This document shows positions 58,541 to 64,000 of a stretch of 64,000 bases of DNA, in pieces. The position numbers were made by a program, and so were the translations under genes. The stretch comes from Zerene cesonia (Eukaryota > Arthropoda > Insecta > Lepidoptera > Pieridae): contig NC_052118.1 of the NCBI RefSeq assembly GCF_012273895.1, positions 5,729,164 through 5,793,163 on the forward strand, written 5' to 3'. The first letter of the stretch is position 1, and every line of letters starts with the position of its first letter. A model generated the notes under the pieces. The model was not told the DNA's origin. It saw only the letters and a list, made by a program, of their open reading frames with translations, and made no database searches.

Positions 58541-61182
58541 GACGTAGGCTTGTATGGTATAATTAGGTTGTTCTCACGGGAATTATTACTCTAATATTTT
58601 GTCATAGAAAAGTTCATTAATTTGATATGAAATTGTAGTAATACTCCGTCGTAAGTCGTATAATGCCATGTAAGCGAATAATGTAATGCACTACACGGAA
58701 AGGCATTGAAGTAACTGATATTTAAATTAGATGAATATTATTGCATCGTCTGCTGAATAAAACACAAAGGGAGATGAACTTTGAAATAATTCGTCTATCT
58801 CAGACATGGAAACAGATGTGTTATTCATCATACGAGTATACTCATTATCTCAAGGGGCATACCAGCGATAAATGCGCCGGAGTTGGCGTCAATGCACTCC
58901 ACAGCATGCTAGGTCAGTTCCCTGTGAGTCAGTCCCTAATGCACCGTTACGTACATAACGCATCGTGATCTTTACTTTCATTATGATAAGATGCAATGTT
59001 CGAAGCTTCTTACATTTTCCATTCCATAGACGTCTCTCGAAGATTCCAGATGCAGCGATCGAAAACATTCTGTTATGAATAACGCAATGTATGTTTATCA
59101 TACAAGATGTGGATGATAAACAGATAACTCAGTAAAGAAATTCAATAGAAATAACTAGCTAGTTGCCGATGTTCCACAGACAATTATCATTACCCAGTGA
59201 TCTAGTGACTTTACAAAAATGCGTATCAACTACTGACGTTTGTACTTTCGATTTCAATTTTTATTATACGTTCCATTGTTTGCTCCATAAAATTAATTTC
59301 ATATATCAAATCAAGTATTCGTTTTATCAATGCATTGGTTTTCAGCTTCGCCTTGACAAAGGAGACCTTTCAATTACAAATAAATATAATTTACTTACCT
59401 ACTTTAAGATTTGCTAGAACAATCATATAAGAAACATTATCATTTACAAATGCTATTAAGATTGGTGAGCTTATTTGAATAATTGTTGATTAAGTAATCG
59501 AAACTCTGACCATCTGCTTGTTTGCGTGTCCCTCAGTACCCTCCCTAGTGGAGACAAGTAACCCTTCCTGGTCACCGGCCACCCTTCGGACATAGATTTT
59601 TTACAATAGTAAACAAAGTTAATGAGAAATATTGGTAACGGAAATACTTCAATGAACATATCGGATTTTTAAATATTTATACGTACAATACATTAAGTTT
59701 TTAATGTATTGTAAGCGTATCATTGTGATTGCAACCTGTCCTTTGGGTAACTATGTTTTTGATGGTGGTGTTTAAAAATATCTCATATAATAAAATAAAC
59801 CATCCCATATAATTAACAGTGTTGATGTGTTTTTTCGGGAGGCTGATCATATCTGGATTATAGGCACTGAGGTGGAATATAATCGGGAGCGGTGCTGAAG
59901 TTAGTATAATATAAATAACAATATTTTATTAAGTTACAACAGTTCAATTAATAATTTCTAATCGTTTGGGAATTATACATTACGTAAAAGAAAATTAATA
60001 ACGTATTTTATTGCTTTTCAAGCACTCATTACTACCAACATGAAACTGCAAAAATGGAAAAAAGCACAATTTAAATTAGAGACAGGCAATCCAATTATAT
60101 TTACACAAGCTTCATATTAACAGCGAACCGATATTTCGAACGTTAACATTGCATTGATAATTGCAGGGTCATAAGTTAAAACAGGGTGTGTAAGGGCAGA
60201 TGTAAAAACCACTAGCTAAAGAAATAAGCATGATATCAGACATGATCTGCAACCGTGTGCATTGGTGCAGCTTTAACTGAGTGACCAATAGCGAGCCAGG
60301 ATAGTAGCGCATTAAATTATTCACCATGGGGTAAAAGAAAGCCCTCTTGAAGATAAAAATACGATTCATACATTATAGTCGTTTAGATATAGATAGAAGT
60401 TTAGCCACCGGTGAAAACTGTTTCATTTATTTAATGATCTTATAAGAGTTTGGAATATAATATCAGAATTCGATGAGTTTTATTTAGTAATTAGAAAATT
60501 AATAAGAAAATTAAGACTTTGTATACAATTATCTGCTCGCGTCTTCTTTCGTACTGAATAACATATTTTTTCCAGTCCAAAAGCAATAGAATAATGTAAT
60601 TTTCCATAACAATAACAATCTATTGTGGTTGTTTTGTGTGATTATTACAAAAATAAAAAAGCAAAATGCATGATAAATTTTGAGCTTGTGTATACATAAA
60701 GAAATAAAATAAACTTATTATAATTCGTCCGTCTTATTTAGACACCGTCTTTTGCGTGCGTCTGAACATTTATTTAAGCACAAATTATTTAATATTTCTT
60801 ATGCAAATTTTGTATTTATTAAATGTACAAAATAATGGCGGTCCTTCATCAAGACTGGAGCGGAAACGTTTTGGTAGGGTTGCGATTTATTGCGGACAGC
60901 TACGGACCGAAACGGCCAACAGGCGGTGACCCTTTTGCTTTAATTGGGTACAAAACACTTTTTGTTGTAAAAAATCTAAATTAAGACTAGGTTGTGTTCT
61001 CATTCATTTAAGGAAGTTTTTTTAGCTTAATGATTTGATTAAAGTTCCTGAAAATTAAGGCGATATTATCTTTATGGAAATGAAATCTCATCTTTATACA
61101 CTTAGGTTTTTATTGGTTGACTAATAGTGAAATGTATTTAAAATCATTTACTAGGTTCAAATAGGAGATAATGAGTTAATCA
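58541..61182. other. No recognised gene
   Basis: Holds a perfect 13-bp inverted repeat at 59684-59713 and a moderately GC-rich patch at 60831-60950. That patch has a 49-codon ATG frame (MAVLHQDWSGNVLVG) that I do not recognise. Confidence 0.35.
59684..59713. repeat. Perfect 13-bp inverted repeat
   Basis: TACAATACATTAA, spacer GTTT, TTAATGTATTGTA. AT-rich; function unknown. Confidence 0.6.
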
Positions 61183-61383
61183 TCTTAACTTACTAATATT
61201 ATAAATGCGAAAGTTTGTAAGGATGTGTGTGTATTTGTTTCTCCTTCACGTAAAAACTTCTGAACCGATTGCAATGAAATTTGGTACGTAGATAGCTGAA
61301 CAACTGGAATAACATATAGGCAACTTTTCATACCGATATTCCTACTGGATACGGACTTACACGGGTGAAACGGGCGCAGCTAG
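61183..61383 (+). mobile_element. Helitron-like element, family B, copy 3
   Basis: It starts A^TCTTAACTTACTAATATT and ends GGGCGCAGCTAG^T, with CAGCTGAACAACTGGAATAA. It is closely similar to 19956-20160 though over 40 kb away. Confidence 0.75.
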
Positions 61384-64000
61384 TATCTATGTATGACGCG
61401 CCTTTTTTATTCGTTAAAAAAATAAAAAATGTGTTAGTTGGAGGTTCGATTAAACGTAATAAAATTTTGGAATATACTGTTATGACGAATGTGCATTAGA
61501 TGTGCATAAATGTGATGATGTTATAAATAAATCCTCGTGTTGAATCATACAAATATGATGAATTCTATATAATTCGTAAAAACCTTATAATAAGCTTTAT
61601 TAATCGTCATAAAAAAGAAAGTATTGCATATTTTTGAATAACAAAATGCAAGAGGACGGGGACAAAAAATTTCGAGAAGATTGCATTATATCCACAATAA
61701 ATCTAATGACACGACACCGTCTATAAATATAATCGAAACAGGTAGAATTTTGAAAAATTAAGGGTAAAAGATGGAAAGGCTTATGGTACAAAAAAAATGG
61801 TTTGGCAATTCGAGCTGTATGTGCGTGGGATTAAGTTTATTTTTCAGTGCAAAATACAATGATTTCGTCTTTAACTTTTTGTGAACTTAGAGGGGATGAG
61901 GGGGCGGCACGGAGCCAGAGGTCGGTTGCTGAAAGGGTTGTGTGGGAACGGAGGGCACCTGCATCTACACATGGTGCTCGCCCAGTTAGTTTTTTATTCG
62001 TTTGTGCAGACAGATCAGTCTAATGCAGTTTTTTATCCATATGGCGTTGAAACAACAAAGACATATTTTGAATGACGACGCTTATATTTAAATGCACAGT
62101 AACATGCATGTTGAATGCAAATAATATCATCAAGAGCTTGTTAAAATCGCATATTTTATTAACGAATGTACGACGAAACAAGTGGTGGTTGCAAACTGTC
62201 GATTGCAACTGTTTGCCGTGGCATTATCGTGTCCGACATACTCATTAATGATGCCGTGTTTCGCATTATTGAATGTTGACCAGTTTCACTCGAACCGTGG
62301 AGCCGTTAGAACAGTTCAGTTTCACAGTTCAAAAGCTAGATTGATGCATTATTGAATCGCGTGGTCGTTACCGAGCGAACTGCCCCTATTTCTCGCCACT
62401 ATTTATTCATTTTGCAACACATCGCCTGTCGGCCTTTTCACCCTCCTTGGCTAACGCGTCGCCGATGAATTCTTAATAAGGCTGGTTCGTTAAAGGCCGC
62501 GAATTTACCTAGCCCCGTGTTATCGACGAGATATACAAAACAGACACGCGATTCCAATATAGAAAGTGGTATATAATTCAACACAATACGTTAGCTGTCT
62601 ACGTCAACAGGCTTACTACACGGAAGAAAAAAGAATAAATTTTTTATTATTTTTTATTACTGAAGATTTTCTCATCGAATAATTGACTGAAAACCTATTG
62701 TTACATACACGTTGAAAAATATATACATTGAAAACTAAATAATAAAATTTGCAGAAAGCAGTCAATTGCATTGTTGAACAATTAATATCCCCACGTTATA
62801 TTATTAATGCAAAAGTAAATCTGTCTGTCTATTTCCTTTTTCTTCACGCCTATTAATTAATATTACCTAATTACCCGGATTGAATGAAATTTGATACAAG
62901 GATATAAAGAACAGAAAGAAAGAATATTGGATAGTTTTCATCGGAACTAAAGGAGAAAATTTCGTCTGCTTGCTTGTATGTTTTCTTTTGACTGCACGGG
63001 CGAATCTGCGGGCGGAAAGGCAATTTAATATATACCAATTAACGAGGTAAACAACAAAGGGTGCAAAAAATAGCAACAATCTTGATGACCTTAAACAAAA
63101 CCTTCAGTTATATCTTTAATCTATAATATTTTGTTATTATAATTGTAAGCCATTTTGAAGTAAATTATTCCAATTACGATTCCCTTAAATAAATATAGTG
63201 ATGAACATTAGCCACTTACCTATGTGTTAATTATTAATAGAAATTGCATACTTTTTTGGTATTCAATGCTAATTGGTGCAGGTCTCAAAACATTGTTATA
63301 AAGCTCTTAATACGACGATTAGCATTTTAAAAGCGAAGCCGTGTTATGCGAGTGTTAATCGGATAGTTCCTTTTTTTGCATAAGCGGATAACCCTTCAGC
63401 TACCTGCGCTACACAATCAATGCGCATTGTATGCAATTGAGTTGTGCAAGTAGGGTGACGTGCTTAGAGGAAGCATACATACATAAAATTATCTGTTTAT
63501 ATCGAAATAATGTGAAATTTAAAAGGTTTGTGTTTCCTTAGTTGTTGTATTTGTAACTGGATGAAGTATGAGGATAATTTCATTAGAATCCACCAAAAAT
63601 AGAAACAGCGTATTACATATAAAGATCTGGAAAGTACCTATTATAGTATACTAGTTATTTTAAGCCTATAGCCCAAACAAATGTTACACGTGGCATTATC
63701 TAAAGATATTTGCATATGGGTTCCTTTTATCAAGATTGTTCATGACGATATGTACTTTTACAGTAAATAATATGGTCGAGAGTTGAATATGGTCACCCTA
63801 CATAATGTAAAGATTTGTAAAGGAAATAAAGCAAAAAAAAAAAACTTATGAAAAACATTTTTTTAATTTAATGCAATATAGGTCAGGTGCATACTCAACC
63901 CTTTCATAGCGTGGGAGTGATGTTTTTTTGGCGAAAATACTTGATTCGATGTTTTGTGCGATACATTTTTTGTACGCATCTTGCACAAGCGAAGTGTTTG
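61384..64000. other. No recognised gene; CpG-rich patches
   Basis: GC-rich patches at 61890-61990 (GGGGATGAGGGGGCGGCACG) and 62210-62540 may be regulatory. A decayed Helitron-like copy lies at about 62795-63025 (TGAATGAAATTTGATACAAG, TGCACGGGCGAATCTGCGGG). Confidence 0.35.

Noticed and set aside
1..64000. CRISPR array, prokaryotic operon or defence system
   Set aside because: The window is intron-bearing insect nuclear DNA. The only regular tandem repeat is the 91-bp satellite, which has no spacers.

Overview
The window is nuclear DNA from an insect, almost certainly a moth or butterfly. The evidence is AT-rich sequence, short introns, insect-like versions of conserved eukaryotic proteins, and a dense load of lepidopteran-type interspersed repeats. 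These include Helitron-like elements ending CTAG, tRNA-derived SINEs, and the 'GGCCAAGTGCGAGTC', 'GCGGGCAGCTGAGCTGG' and 'GGGCCAGCTTGCA' families. No bacterial or viral gene was seen. There are three assembly gaps: 24081-24090, 35283-36282 (exactly 1000 N) and 36468-36580.

Layout. Positions 1-10400 are mostly non-coding. They hold one candidate first coding exon of a secreted protein on the minus strand (2477-2333), with a CpG-rich presumed promoter upstream. Positions 11025-21079 carry two complete, intron-rich paralogues of protein phosphatase 1 regulatory subunit 36 (PPP1R36), facing each other tail to tail. Positions 23422-43095 form a compact housekeeping cluster: ALG8 (minus), RWDD2 (plus), ANAPC4 (plus), a single-Ig membrane protein (minus), TMEM60 (minus), COPS3/CSN3 (plus) and UROD (minus). 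A 91-bp tandem satellite lies in the largest gap between TMEM60 and CSN3. Positions 43100-64000 show no recognisable protein gene. They hold repeats and several isolated CpG-rich islands that look like promoters, non-coding first exons or distal regulatory elements.

The exon models for ALG8, ANAPC4, CSN3, UROD and both PPP1R36 genes were rebuilt by hand. All splice phases close, and the predicted lengths (529, 784, 423, 358, 443 and 435 aa) suit their families where I know the usual length. The genes do not form one pathway: N-glycan precursor assembly in the ER (ALG8), cell-cycle ubiquitin ligase (APC4), cullin deneddylation (CSN3), haem synthesis (UROD), and PP1 targeting, probably in testis or cilia (PPP1R36).

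The most notable non-gene signal is recurring tight clusters of TGACA/TGTCA pentamers just upstream of ALG8/RWDD2, UROD, TMEM60 and CSN3, and weakly PPP1R36-A. This may be a shared promoter motif. Other notable points are the inverted PPP1R36 pair with a GC-AG intron in one copy, and the tight TMEM60-Ig gene tandem. In that tandem the Ig gene appears to lack a signal peptide.
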